Position numbers and translations under genes: made by a program. A model generated the notes under the pieces. It was not told the DNA's origin and searched no databases. It was given only the letters and a program-made list of their open reading frames with translations. Of a stretch of DNA of 64,000 nucleotides, positions 1 to 8,601 are shown in pieces. Within the stretch, counting starts at the first letter, position 1, and every line of letters starts with the position of its first letter. The DNA lies in assembly GCA_964430505.1 (NCBI GenBank), contig CAYSGH010000005.1, forward strand, positions 40,472 to 104,471, written 5' to 3'. Origin of the DNA: UBA6176 sp032119375. GTDB taxonomy: Bacteria; Verrucomicrobiota; Verrucomicrobiia; Limisphaerales; UBA9464.

Positions 1-1097
1 TGCTGCGCGGCGGAATGCTCCTGCTGCAACGACGCGATCTCGCGCCCCGTTTCCTCTTGCCGGAGCCAACGTGTCGCCAGCCCTTCGGCCGCCGTCCGCC
101 AGGCGCGTCCGAGCCCCGTTCGAATCCGTTCCTTGGCCTCGCGGATGCCGGCGAGGGCGCCGTCGTTCGCGCCGGGCTCGTCCACGACCACCTGCCCGGG
201 CCGCCCGCTCGCCAGGATGCCGTACCACGCATGGAAGTCGCGCTGGCTGATGGGGTCGAACTTGTGGTCATGGCAGCGCGCGCACGAGACGGTGAGCCCG
301 AGGAACGCCTTCGACAGGACATCCACCTGGTTGTCCACGGCCTTCACTTGGTCGTCCAAGGCATCGACCGGAATGTAGCCCAGCTCGACCATGCGCAGGT
401 GGGCGGTGCCCAGGGCGGACTCGTTCAGGCGTTGGACCGGGTCGATGCGCGGGGCGGGCAACAAGTCCCCGGCAACGTGCTCGCGCACGATCTGGTCGTA
501 GGGCACGTCCTCGTTGAACGCGCGCACCAGGTAGTCGCGGTAGCGCCACGCCATGGGCAGCTCCGGGTCGCCCTGGCTGCCATGCGACTCGCAGTAGCGA
601 ACGACGTCCATCCAATGCCGGGCCCAGCGCTCGCCGAACCGGGGCGACGCGAGCATCCGGTCCACCACGCGATCCAAGGCGTCCGGCGCGTCATCGGCCA
701 CGAACGCTGCCGTGTCTCCCGGCGAGGGGGGCAACCCGTGCAGCACGAAGCTCAGGCGGCGCAGGATGGCTGCGCGCGGGGCGGGCGGGGCGGGGGATAG
801 CCCCTTCGCCGCCATGGCCGCGTCGAGGAAGCGGTCCACAAGGTGGGCGGAGCCGTCTCGTGAAACGGGAGGCAACGCGGGCGCGACAACGGGGCGCAGG
901 CTCCAAAGGTCGGTGGAGGAAGCCGGGACGGCGGGCGCGGGAGGCACGCTGCCGGGCGGATGCGGCGACGGGGCGACGGGAAGTCCGGCCGCGGTTGCGG
1001 TCGCCTGCCCTGCATGGATCAAGCCGGCGCACAGCACGGCCATGACGAGTCCCGTCGGGAGGCCCCACGGCAGGGGAATCGCCTTGGAGTGGACCAT
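1..1097 (-). CDS. DUF1549-type planctomycete cytochrome-associated protein (PSD1-like), 3' end cut by window
   Basis: The frame is open from an ATG at 1097 down to the window edge, so at least 365 residues are present and the C-terminus is missing. The N-terminus has a hydrophobic stretch (LPTGLVMAVLCAGLIHAG) that looks like a signal peptide, then a proline/alanine-rich linker. The body carries the family pattern ILRRLSFVLHGLPPSP, then ERWARHWMDVVRY and, around residue 270, SCARCHDHKFDPI, the hallmark of DUF1549. In Verrucomicrobiota and Planctomycetes this domain is usually followed by DUF1553 and is often associated with cytochrome c and polysaccharide degradation loci; the exact reaction is unknown. 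No N-terminal CxxCH heme domain is visible, so this is the short form. A decayed relative lies at 5375-5860. Confidence 0.85.
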   Translation of the reverse strand, partial: MVHSKAIPLPWGLPTGLVMAVLCAGLIHAGQATATAAGLPVAPSPHPPGSVPPAPAVPASSTDLWSLRPVVAPALPPVSRDGSAHLVDRFLDAAMAAKGLSPAPPAPRAAILRRLSFVLHGLPPSPGDTAAFVADDAPDALDRVVDRMLASPRFGERWARHWMDVVRYCESHGSQGDPELPMAWRYRDYLVRAFNEDVPYDQIVREHVAGDLLPAPRIDPVQRLNESALGTAHLRMVELGYIPVDALDDQVKAVDNQVDVLSKAFLGLTVSCARCHDHKFDPISQRDFHAWYGILASGRPGQVVVDEPGANDGALAGIREAKERIRTGLGRAWRTAAEGLATRWLRQEETGREIASLQQEHSAAQ

Positions 1098-1360
1098 GGC
1101 CTCGATGCTGAGGGCAGAAGGCGTCGCTTGGCCAGCGGGCACATGGGCGAATGAGGGTGCTGTGACGGAAGCACCCGGCACCCCGTGCTTCATTCCCTGG
1201 CATCCATTCCCCGTGCCACGTCATGCGTTGGATGGGGGCGGCTTCGGCCTGCAACAACGACGCAGGGGCTGCCTCAGACGCATCCATCGGTGTGTTGAAG
1301 TCGGCGCATGAAAGCCCCTTGCCTAACCCAAGATCATGGGTAGATACCCAGCCTTCCATC

Positions 1361-4300
1361 ATGAAAAAACCACGTATCCTGCCCCTGCTTATTGCAGGTT
1401 TGGGTTTCGTTCCTGCGGCGACCCAGGCCCAACCCGTCGAGGCGAGCGTCGCTGGCCTTTCCGCCCGCACGCCCACCCTGTACGTCAACCAGGACCACAA
1501 CAACAACACCACGTCCTCCCTCGGCGTCGCCATCACGTCGGACCAGGACGTCGTCGTCGGCTTCGAGGACGACCACAACCCCGGCACCGTCATCCGGCAT
1601 TGGGCCGCCGCCTGGACCCTCTTCAACCGTGACGGCACCCGGTTGACTCCCGATGCCCCCGTCGCGAGCACCAACCCCGAGCTCGCCTCCCAGCCCCCCA
1701 CCTCCATTACCACCTACTACCGCGCCTTCTTCCGCGCCGACGGTTCGCCCACCCCCGCCCGCACCGCATGGGGCCCCAAGGTCAAGTCCAACCCCTTCGG
1801 CCCCGGCTTCGGCATGGGGGCCACCGCCTACGCCGTCCGTGACCCCGTCAGCGCCACCGGCTTCAACGGCCCTGGCAACGAGATCACCCACCTGTTCCCC
1901 ATCAACTTCGACGCCAGCCTCAACGGCCAGGGCCTTCGCGTCGGCGGCGCCTTCGCCCCCGTCCAGCTCATCAACAACAACGGCACCTCCGCCGCGCTGA
2001 CCCTCGCCGGCGGCTCCGAGGCCAACTACGCCCCCGAGGGTGGCGTCCGCATCGCCGACTGGCATTACCTCGCCAACGGCAACGTCGTCATCGTCAACGA
2101 GTCCCGCCAGGCCGCGGACCGCGCCCTGACAGGGCAGGAGACCGGCAACGTCGTCACCTACCGCGTCCTCAAGCCCTCCGGCGAGGAGGTCAAGGGCTGG
2201 ACGGCCGTCTCCTCCGCGCCCGGGCCTTCCGACATGTGGCATGGCGTCGCCGTGACCGGCAACGGCTTCGCCATCCGCTGGGGCTTCAACGGTGGATCCG
2301 GCCAACGCACCACCCTGCGCTTCTTCGACAACAACGGAAACCCCGTCTCCCAGAACGTGGACCTGGCCGAGTCCACCGGCATCGCCGAGGCGGCGGCCGG
2401 CGGGCGCGGCGACGGCGCCGGGTTCCAGGGCAACGGATCCGATGCCTACGTCTATGCCGCCACCTCCGGCGGCCGTCTCCAGGTCACGGTCCTCAATGCC
2501 AATGGCACCCTTCGCTGGTCCCGCCATGTGGCCGACGAAGCGGACGAGAACCCGCCGGCCACCGACCGGGTGGACGCGGCCATCGCGCCGGATGGACGCG
2601 TGATCGTGGTGTTTGACGCCGCCAACCAGTATCCCGAGGCCCCCGGTTCCGGCCGGGTCATCCTCGGCAGGATGTTCAGCGCCACCGGGAGCGCCATCGG
2701 ACCGATCTTCCGCGTCAGCGAGAAGGAGGGTGAGTTCCCGCCCAACGCCTTGGGCCTTTCCCGTCATCCCCGCGTGGCGTGGCGCAACGGCCTCATTGCC
2801 GTCGTCTGGGAATCGCGCGGCAACAGCGACGTCACCCCCAACAACATCGCCGCCCTCCGCATCTTCAATGCCCCCAAGGCTCCGATCTCGGAGCCTCGCG
2901 TCGGCCTTTCCGCCCGCACGCCCACCCTGTACGTCAACCAGGACCACAACAACAACACCACGTCCTCCCTCGGCGTCGCCATCACGTCGGACCAGGACGT
3001 CGTCGTCGGCTTCGAGGACGACCACAACCCCGGCACCGTCATCCGGCATTGGGCCGCCGCCTGGACCCTCTTCAACCGTGACGGCACCCGGTTGACTCCC
3101 GATGCCCCCGTCGCGAGCACCAACCCCGAGCTCGCCTCCCAGCCCCCCACCTCCATTACCACCTACTACCGCGCCTTCTTCCGCGCCGACGGTTCGCCCA
3201 CCCCCGCCCGCACCGCATGGGGCCCCAAGGTCAAGTCCAACCCCTTCGGCCCCGGCTTCGGCATGGGGGCCACCGCCTACGCCGTCCGTGACCCCGTCAG
3301 CGCCACCGGCTTCAACGGCCCTGGCAACGAGATCACCCACCTGTTCCCCATCAACTTCGACGCCAGCCTCAACGGCCAGGGCCTTCGCGTCGGCGGCGCC
3401 TTCGCCCCCGTCCAGCTCATCAACAACAACGGCACCTCCGCCGCGCTGACCCTCGCCGGCGGCTCCGAGGCCAACTACGCCCCCGAGGGTGGCGTCCGCA
3501 TCGCCGACTGGCATTACCTCGCCAACGGCAACGTCGTCATCGTCAACGAGTCCCGCCAGGCCGCGGACCGCGCCCTGACAGGGCAGGAGACCGGCAACGT
3601 CGTCACCTACCGCGTCCTCAAGCCCTCCGGCGAGGAGGTCAAGGGCTGGACGGCCGTCTCCTCCGCGCCCGGGCCTTCCGACATGTGGCATGGCGTCGCC
3701 GTGACCGGCAACGGCTTCGCCATCCGCTGGGGCTTCAACGGTGGATCCGGCCAACGCACCACCCTGCGCTTCTTCGACAACAACGGAAACCCCGTCTCCC
3801 AGAACGTGGACCTGGCCGAGTCCACCGGCATCGCCGAGGCGGCGGCCGGCGGGCGCGGCGACGGCGCCGGGTTCCAGGGCAACGGATCCGATGCCTACGT
3901 CTATGCCGCCACCTCCGGCGGCCGTCTCCAGGTCACGGTCCTCAATGCCAATGGCACCCTTCGCTGGTCCCGCCATGTGGCCGACGAAGCGGACGAGAAC
4001 CCGCCGGCCACCGACCGGGTGGACGCGGCCATCGCGCCGGATGGACGCGTGATCGTGGTGTTTGACGCCGCCAACCAGTATCCCGAGGCCCCCGGTTCCG
4101 GCCGGGTCATCCTCGGCAGGATGTTCAGCGCCACCGGGAGCGCCATCGGACCGATCTTCCGCGTCAGCGAGAAGGAGGGTGAGTTCCCGCCCAACGCCTT
4201 GGGCCTTTCCCGTCATCCCCGCGTGGCGTGGCGCAACGGCCTCATTGCCGTCGTCTGGGAATCGCGCGGCAACAGCGACGTCACCCCCAACAACATCGCC

Positions 4301-4543
4301 GCCCTCCGCATCTTCAACACGGAGCCGTCCGCCTTGCCTCAACCCATCACGCTGGAGGCGCCGAGCCTTAGCCAAGGCAGCCTGTCGATCACGTGGTCGG
4401 GAGGAACCCCGCCGTTCACCGTGCAACGTCGAGCCAGCCTCGGCGCCGCATGGACGGACGCCGCCACCAACCTGGTCAACCGCGCGTTTTCGACGCCCGC
4501 GAACGCCAACGAGTCCTACTTCCGGGTGGTGGACGGGCGTTAG
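1361..4543 (+). CDS. Secreted protein with two identical ~470-residue repeats
   Basis: The 1060-residue protein starts at 1361 with MKKPRILPLLIAGLGFVPAATQAQ, a clear signal peptide; an in-frame codon at 1223 would only add a non-signal-like extension. The mature protein is two tandem copies of a domain of about 471 residues (GLSARTPTLYVNQDHNNN through NNIAALRIFN), joined by about 11 residues (AP-KAPISEPRV) and identical at amino acid and DNA level. A C-terminal domain of about 75 residues (LEAPSLSQGSLSITWSG, RVVDGR) resembles the fibronectin-like tails common on secreted verrucomicrobial proteins. Each repeat is rich in Gly/Asn/Asp and beta-strand-like segments (GVAITSDQDVVVGFED, DGRVIVVFDA), suggesting a beta-propeller, but I do not recognise a named family. 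A strong hairpin terminator follows at 4586. Confidence 0.85.
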   Translation: MKKPRILPLLIAGLGFVPAATQAQPVEASVAGLSARTPTLYVNQDHNNNTTSSLGVAITSDQDVVVGFEDDHNPGTVIRHWAAAWTLFNRDGTRLTPDAPVASTNPELASQPPTSITTYYRAFFRADGSPTPARTAWGPKVKSNPFGPGFGMGATAYAVRDPVSATGFNGPGNEITHLFPINFDASLNGQGLRVGGAFAPVQLINNNGTSAALTLAGGSEANYAPEGGVRIADWHYLANGNVVIVNESRQAADRALTGQETGNVVTYRVLKPSGEEVKGWTAVSSAPGPSDMWHGVAVTGNGFAIRWGFNGGSGQRTTLRFFDNNGNPVSQNVDLAESTGIAEAAAGGRGDGAGFQGNGSDAYVYAATSGGRLQVTVLNANGTLRWSRHVADEADENPPATDRVDAAIAPDGRVIVVFDAANQYPEAPGSGRVILGRMFSATGSAIGPIFRVSEKEGEFPPNALGLSRHPRVAWRNGLIAVVWESRGNSDVTPNNIAALRIFNAPKAPISEPRVGLSARTPTLYVNQDHNNNTTSSLGVAITSDQDVVVGFEDDHNPGTVIRHWAAAWTLFNRDGTRLTPDAPVASTNPELASQPPTSITTYYRAFFRADGSPTPARTAWGPKVKSNPFGPGFGMGATAYAVRDPVSATGFNGPGNEITHLFPINFDASLNGQGLRVGGAFAPVQLINNNGTSAALTLAGGSEANYAPEGGVRIADWHYLANGNVVIVNESRQAADRALTGQETGNVVTYRVLKPSGEEVKGWTAVSSAPGPSDMWHGVAVTGNGFAIRWGFNGGSGQRTTLRFFDNNGNPVSQNVDLAESTGIAEAAAGGRGDGAGFQGNGSDAYVYAATSGGRLQVTVLNANGTLRWSRHVADEADENPPATDRVDAAIAPDGRVIVVFDAANQYPEAPGSGRVILGRMFSATGSAIGPIFRVSEKEGEFPPNALGLSRHPRVAWRNGLIAVVWESRGNSDVTPNNIAALRIFNTEPSALPQPITLEAPSLSQGSLSITWSGGTPPFTVQRRASLGAAWTDAATNLVNRAFSTPANANESYFRVVDGR
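1454..2868 (+). repeat. Tandem repeat copy 1 (1,415 bp)
   Basis: This stretch is repeated 1,449 bp downstream at 2903-4317 with no base difference that I could find. The copies are separated by 34 bp of unique sequence (2869-2902) and lie in the same reading frame, so each encodes the same ~471-residue domain. Confidence 0.9.
2903..4317 (+). repeat. Tandem repeat copy 2 (1,415 bp)
   Basis: Second copy of the 1454-2868 unit. Identity stops at 4317, where the gene continues into its unique C-terminal domain, while copy 1 runs into the linker AP-KAPISEPRV. Complete lack of synonymous change implies a very recent duplication, gene conversion or an assembly error. Confidence 0.9.
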
Positions 4544-4869
4544 ACCGAGGCCTTGTTGTTACACCCCTACCACTCCGGGTGCACGGGCCGATGGCCACCT
4601 GGCCATCGGCCTTTTGTCTCCTCGATCCCCGCCTCACGACGTTGCCGCGGAGCAGGTAGCAAGACCGTCTCGGTCCTGCCTGATGCCGCCCCCGCCGCGT
4701 GGAGGCCCTTATGTCTAGGTCACCGCCACCCTCTAACTTTGCCTGGTGGGGCGAGTGAGAGCGTTGTGCTCATCCTATGGACGCCACTTGGGCATGCGGT
4801 AGGCCGCGTACCCCATGCGCGTTAACCGGACGTCCTTATTGTGCCCAGCCCGTTTGGAAGGCTCAGGCC
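4544..4869. other. Intergenic, 326 bp
   Basis: It holds the terminator at 4586-4616. The rest (4617-4869) has no supported gene; it leads into the transposase remnant and may contain the IS end, but I could not recognise a terminal inverted repeat. Confidence 0.6.
4586..4616 (+). terminator. Rho-independent terminator of the repeat-protein gene
   Basis: A perfect 12-bp stem, GGCCGATGGCCA (4586-4597) pairing with TGGCCATCGGCC (4600-4611) around a 2-base loop, is followed at once by TTTT. It lies 43 bp after the stop at 4543. Confidence 0.9.
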
Positions 4870-5378
4870 ATGGCACACGACGCGTTGCCCAACGAATGGG
4901 ACATCCTCGCCTCCTGGCTCCCCGACAACCTCGAGCACCTCGCCTGGGAACACCGATTCATCCGGCGGGCACGGGGGCTCTAGGACCCGGGCCTGTGGCT
5001 GCGCTGGTTCCTCATGCATGTCGCGGGCGGGCTTTCCCTCCAGCAGACCGTCGCGCGCGCCGCCGAACTCGACCTCGCCCACGTCAGCAGCGTCGCCCTC
5101 TTCAAGCGGCTGCGGTGCGCCGAGTCCTGGCTGCGCTCCCTCACCGGCCACCTGTTGCAGGAGCAGCGCACGATGCTCGGCCCATGGGCCGTCCGGTGGC
5201 CGGAGGGCGTCCGCGTCATCGACGCCACCGAGGTGGTCGAGCCTGGGGTCAAGGGCGGCCGCTGGCGCATCCACTACACCCTTCGGTTGCCCGAGGTGGC
5301 CTGCGATCACTACGCGCTGACCGACTCCGGCGGCGGCGAGAAGCTCGGGCGCTTTGCCTTCAAGCCCGAGGGAGTCGG
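4870..5378 (+). pseudogene. IS4-family transposase remnant
   Basis: The frame from ATG 4870 (MAHDALPNEWDILASWLP) is broken by an in-frame TAG at 4981-4983 and resumes as DPGLWLRWFLMHVAGG. It contains the first catalytic region of IS4-type DDE transposases: RVIDATEVVEPG around 5212-5247 holds the first Asp, followed by GGRWRIHYTLRLPEVACDHY, LTDSGGGEKLGRFAF and then the end of recognisable transposase. The sequence switches near 5375 to the antisense of a DUF1549-family gene. The second Asp and the Glu of the DDE triad are therefore missing and the element cannot be active. Confidence 0.8.
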
Positions 5379-5860
5379 GCTTGGCAAGGACAAGGCCAGC
5401 GATGGGGTTATGGACCCAGTCGGGCCGCGACGCCTTGGGGAGGGGTGGGCGCTTGGGCTGGATGAACGCCCAATGGGGCTGCCAGGGCGCGCCCTGCTCG
5501 ATCCAACGCTTCAAGGTGTCGCGCCGGTGTGGCTTCAACTCCTTGTGGGAGGCGGGCGGCGGCATGACGTCGTCGGGGTCCTGGGTGGTGATGCGAGCCC
5601 ACACGGCGGATGGGTCGGGCTTGCCAGGGGTGACGACGCGCCCCTCGTTCTTGGTGGGTCATGGAGGCCCTCCCTGGTGTCGAGGCGGAGGCCAGCCTTG
5701 CGGGCGTTGTCTTCGGGGCTGTGGCAGGAAGGCGGTTGTCCGAGCGGATGGACCGAATGTCGCGGTTGCATGGGAGGGAAGGCGCGGTGGAAGAGGCTCC
5801 GACTGCGGCGATGGCGGCCGTCGTGACGAGGCATCGGCCAAGACGAAACCACCCGTTCAT
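5375..5860 (-). pseudogene. Decayed 5' part of a planctomycete cytochrome c/DUF1549 gene
   Basis: Reading on the minus strand from an ATG at 5860 gives a signal-like start (MNGWFRLGRCLVTTAAIAAV) and NRDIRSI, then the frame shifts near 5705 to CHSPEDNARKAGLRLDTREG (Planctomycete cytochrome c motif, heme CxxCH disrupted). It shifts again near 5650 to RVVTPGKPDPSAVWAR, followed by DPDDVMPPPASHKELK, ERW-type RWIEQGAPWQPHWAF and NPIAGLVLAKPDSL. Similarity stops at the transposase remnant. At least two frameshifts plus loss of the whole 3' part make it a pseudogene. An intact relative begins at 1097. Confidence 0.8.
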
Positions 5861-6018
5861 GGTCAGCTCACGGGCAACGGAACGGTGCGCCAGGTTGTGT
5901 CGGATGCCTCCCCGGCGTCATGCGTTGGCTTTACACCTCGGTAGCCTCGTCCTGCGCCCGGGTGGGCGGCCGTTGGGACGACTTGCCACCCGTGGGCCTC
6001 GTGACGCTTCATGGGTCC

Positions 6019-6846
<828 letters not shown>

Positions 6847-6880
6847 GCGGGGGGCGGGGAGCGGGAAGCGGGGGGCGGGG
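6847..6880 (+). repeat. G-rich low-complexity tract
   Basis: 34 bp immediately after the prepilin-like stop are built of GCGGGGGGCGGGGA and GCGGGAA words. The same GCGGGGGGCGGGGA word occurs at 33964 between blaI and the M56 gene. Four or more G runs make quadruplex formation possible on this strand. Confidence 0.6.
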
Positions 6881-7072
6881 AAAAGGTGCGAGGACCGAAC
6901 TGACTGGGGTAACCGAGTTGACTGGATGAGGGGTGAGCGGCTGGACAACGCCTCCCGCCTCCCGCCACTGCCCCGCCTTCACCCTCGACTTCGGCGTGCA
7001 CCCGGAGTGCTGCGGCCCGCCAATTCCGGCTTGGCATCGGGGCGTTCGACGGGATGAATCACGGCGTTTCCC

Positions 7073-8458
7073 GTGGACGCATCGCCCCCAAGGACAGGCT
7101 GGTTGTCGCCGGACGCCATCGTGGCGGGGCCGGGGTTCTCGCGTTGGCTGGTGCCGCCTGCCGCGATGGCGGTGCACCTGTGCATCGGGCAGGTCTATGG
7201 GTTCAGCGTGTTCAACCAACCGCTGACGCGGCTGGTGGGCATCGCGCAGTCGAAGGCCGGGGTGGACTGGACGTTGCCGCAGGTGGGCTGGATCTACTCG
7301 ATCGCGCTGACGGTGCTGGGGTTGTCGGCGGCGACGTTTGGGAAGTGGGTGGACCGTCGCGGCCCGAGGTGCGCGATGCTGGCGAGCGCGGCGTGCTTCT
7401 GCGGCGGGTTGATGGTGTCGGCGCTGGGCGTTCACCTGCACTTGCTGTGGTTGATTTTCCTCGGGTACGGCGTGCTGGGCGGGATCGGCCTGGGGCTGGG
7501 CTATATCGCGCCGGTGTCCACGCTGATGAAGTGGTTCCCGGACCGGCCGGGGCTGGCGACGGGGCTGGCGATCATGGGCTTTGGGGGCGGGGCCCTGGTG
7601 GGCGCGCCGTTGGGACAGGAGCTGATGGCGCGGTTCCAGTCACCGACGTCGATGGGGGTGACGGAGGCGTTGGTGGCGATGGCCGGGATCTATGCGTGCT
7701 TCATGGTGTTTGGGGGCGTGACGGTGCGGGTGCCGTCGGCGGGTTGGCGGCCGGAAGGATGGGAGCCGCGCGCGGGTGCCACGGGCGGACCCCTCGCGGC
7801 GGGCGGGGCGGGGCAGGGGATGGCGGTGGGCGTGGACCGGGCGTGGAAGACGGGGGCGTTCTGGCTGTTGTGGGCGGTGTTGGCGCTGAACGTGACGGCG
7901 GGCATTGGCATCCTGGGGCAGGCGTCGGTGATGTGCCAGGACATGCTGGGCGTGAACGCCACGGTGGGGGCGGGCTTCGCGGGGTTGCTGTCGATCTTCA
8001 ACATGGGGGGACGGTTCGCGTGGTCGTCGTTGTCGGACCGCACGGGCCGGCGAGCGATCTACGCGGTGTACTTCCTGCTGGGTGCGTTGCTGTACGCGGC
8101 GCTGCCGTGGGCACCGAAGTGGGGCGGGCAACGGCTGTTCGTGGGGGTGGCGGCGGTGATCATCTCCATGTACGGCGGCGGGTTCGCGACGATCCCGGCG
8201 TACTTGCGCGACATCTTTGGCACGCACCAGGTGGGGGCGATCCATGGCCGTTTGATCACGGCGTGGTCGCTTGCGGCGCTGCTGGGGCCGCAGTTGGTCA
8301 ACTACATGTCGGAGGCCCGCAAGAAGGCGGGCGTTCCGGCCGCCGAGGCGTATGGGCCGACGTTGTACCTGATGTCGGGCCTGCTGGTGGTGGGGTGCGT
8401 GTGCAACCTGCTGGTCCGGCCTTTGGACCCCGCCCGTTTTCCCTCGGCCAAGCCATGA
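7073..8458 (+). CDS. OFA-type major facilitator superfamily transporter
   Basis: This 461-residue protein has about twelve hydrophobic segments. Features matching the oxalate/formate antiporter (OFA) family are HLCIGQVYGFSVFNQPL in TM1, the motif KWVDRRGPR after TM2, GYGVLGGIGLGLGYIAPV with STLMKWFPDRPGLATG, SSLSDRTGRR in the loop between the halves, and IFGTHQVGAIHGRLITAWS in the C-terminal half. Members exchange or take up small monocarboxylates or dicarboxylates; the substrate here is not known. Its TGA overlaps the ATG of a 48-residue hydrophobic ORF, which supports the family call because a small partner is commonly found next to OFA transporters. Confidence 0.85.
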   Translation: MDASPPRTGWLSPDAIVAGPGFSRWLVPPAAMAVHLCIGQVYGFSVFNQPLTRLVGIAQSKAGVDWTLPQVGWIYSIALTVLGLSAATFGKWVDRRGPRCAMLASAACFCGGLMVSALGVHLHLLWLIFLGYGVLGGIGLGLGYIAPVSTLMKWFPDRPGLATGLAIMGFGGGALVGAPLGQELMARFQSPTSMGVTEALVAMAGIYACFMVFGGVTVRVPSAGWRPEGWEPRAGATGGPLAAGGAGQGMAVGVDRAWKTGAFWLLWAVLALNVTAGIGILGQASVMCQDMLGVNATVGAGFAGLLSIFNMGGRFAWSSLSDRTGRRAIYAVYFLLGALLYAALPWAPKWGGQRLFVGVAAVIISMYGGGFATIPAYLRDIFGTHQVGAIHGRLITAWSLAALLGPQLVNYMSEARKKAGVPAAEAYGPTLYLMSGLLVVGCVCNLLVRPLDPARFPSAKP

Positions 8459-8601
8459 AGACGCTGCGCATCCTCGCCGCATGGCTGCTGGTCGCCGTCC
8501 CCCTCGGCTGGGGCGTCGCCCGCTCGGTCCAAAAGGCGCTTCCACTCCTTTCAGCAACCCAACACCCTGCCCCCGTTCACACGTCATCACCGAAGCCATG
8601 A
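8455..8601 (+). CDS. Small single-membrane-span partner of the OFA transporter
   Basis: A 48-residue ORF overlaps the transporter stop by ATGA and its own stop overlaps the next start by ATGA, so it is translationally sandwiched. The sequence MKTLRILAAWLLVAVPLGWG is a single hydrophobic helix with a basic N-terminus, followed by VARSVQKALPLL. I recall short proteins of this pattern (AWLxVxIPLxWGVxxTLxKxLxLF) annotated as MFS transporter small subunit beside OFA transporters; the match is from memory. It probably stays in the inner membrane. No other function can be read from it. Confidence 0.7.
   Translation: MKTLRILAAWLLVAVPLGWGVARSVQKALPLLSATQHPAPVHTSSPKP

Noticed and set aside
1334..4426. 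Open frame of 1,030 codons on the minus strand over the repeat-protein gene
   Set aside because: It is the antisense of the repeat gene, extremely Gly/Ala/Val/Asp-rich, and open only because of GC-biased codons with few stop codons on the other strand.
5375..5604. Apparent 260-codon minus-strand ORF covering the transposase region
   Set aside because: Only its first ~75 codons match a DUF1549-family protein; the rest is antisense of the transposase remnant.
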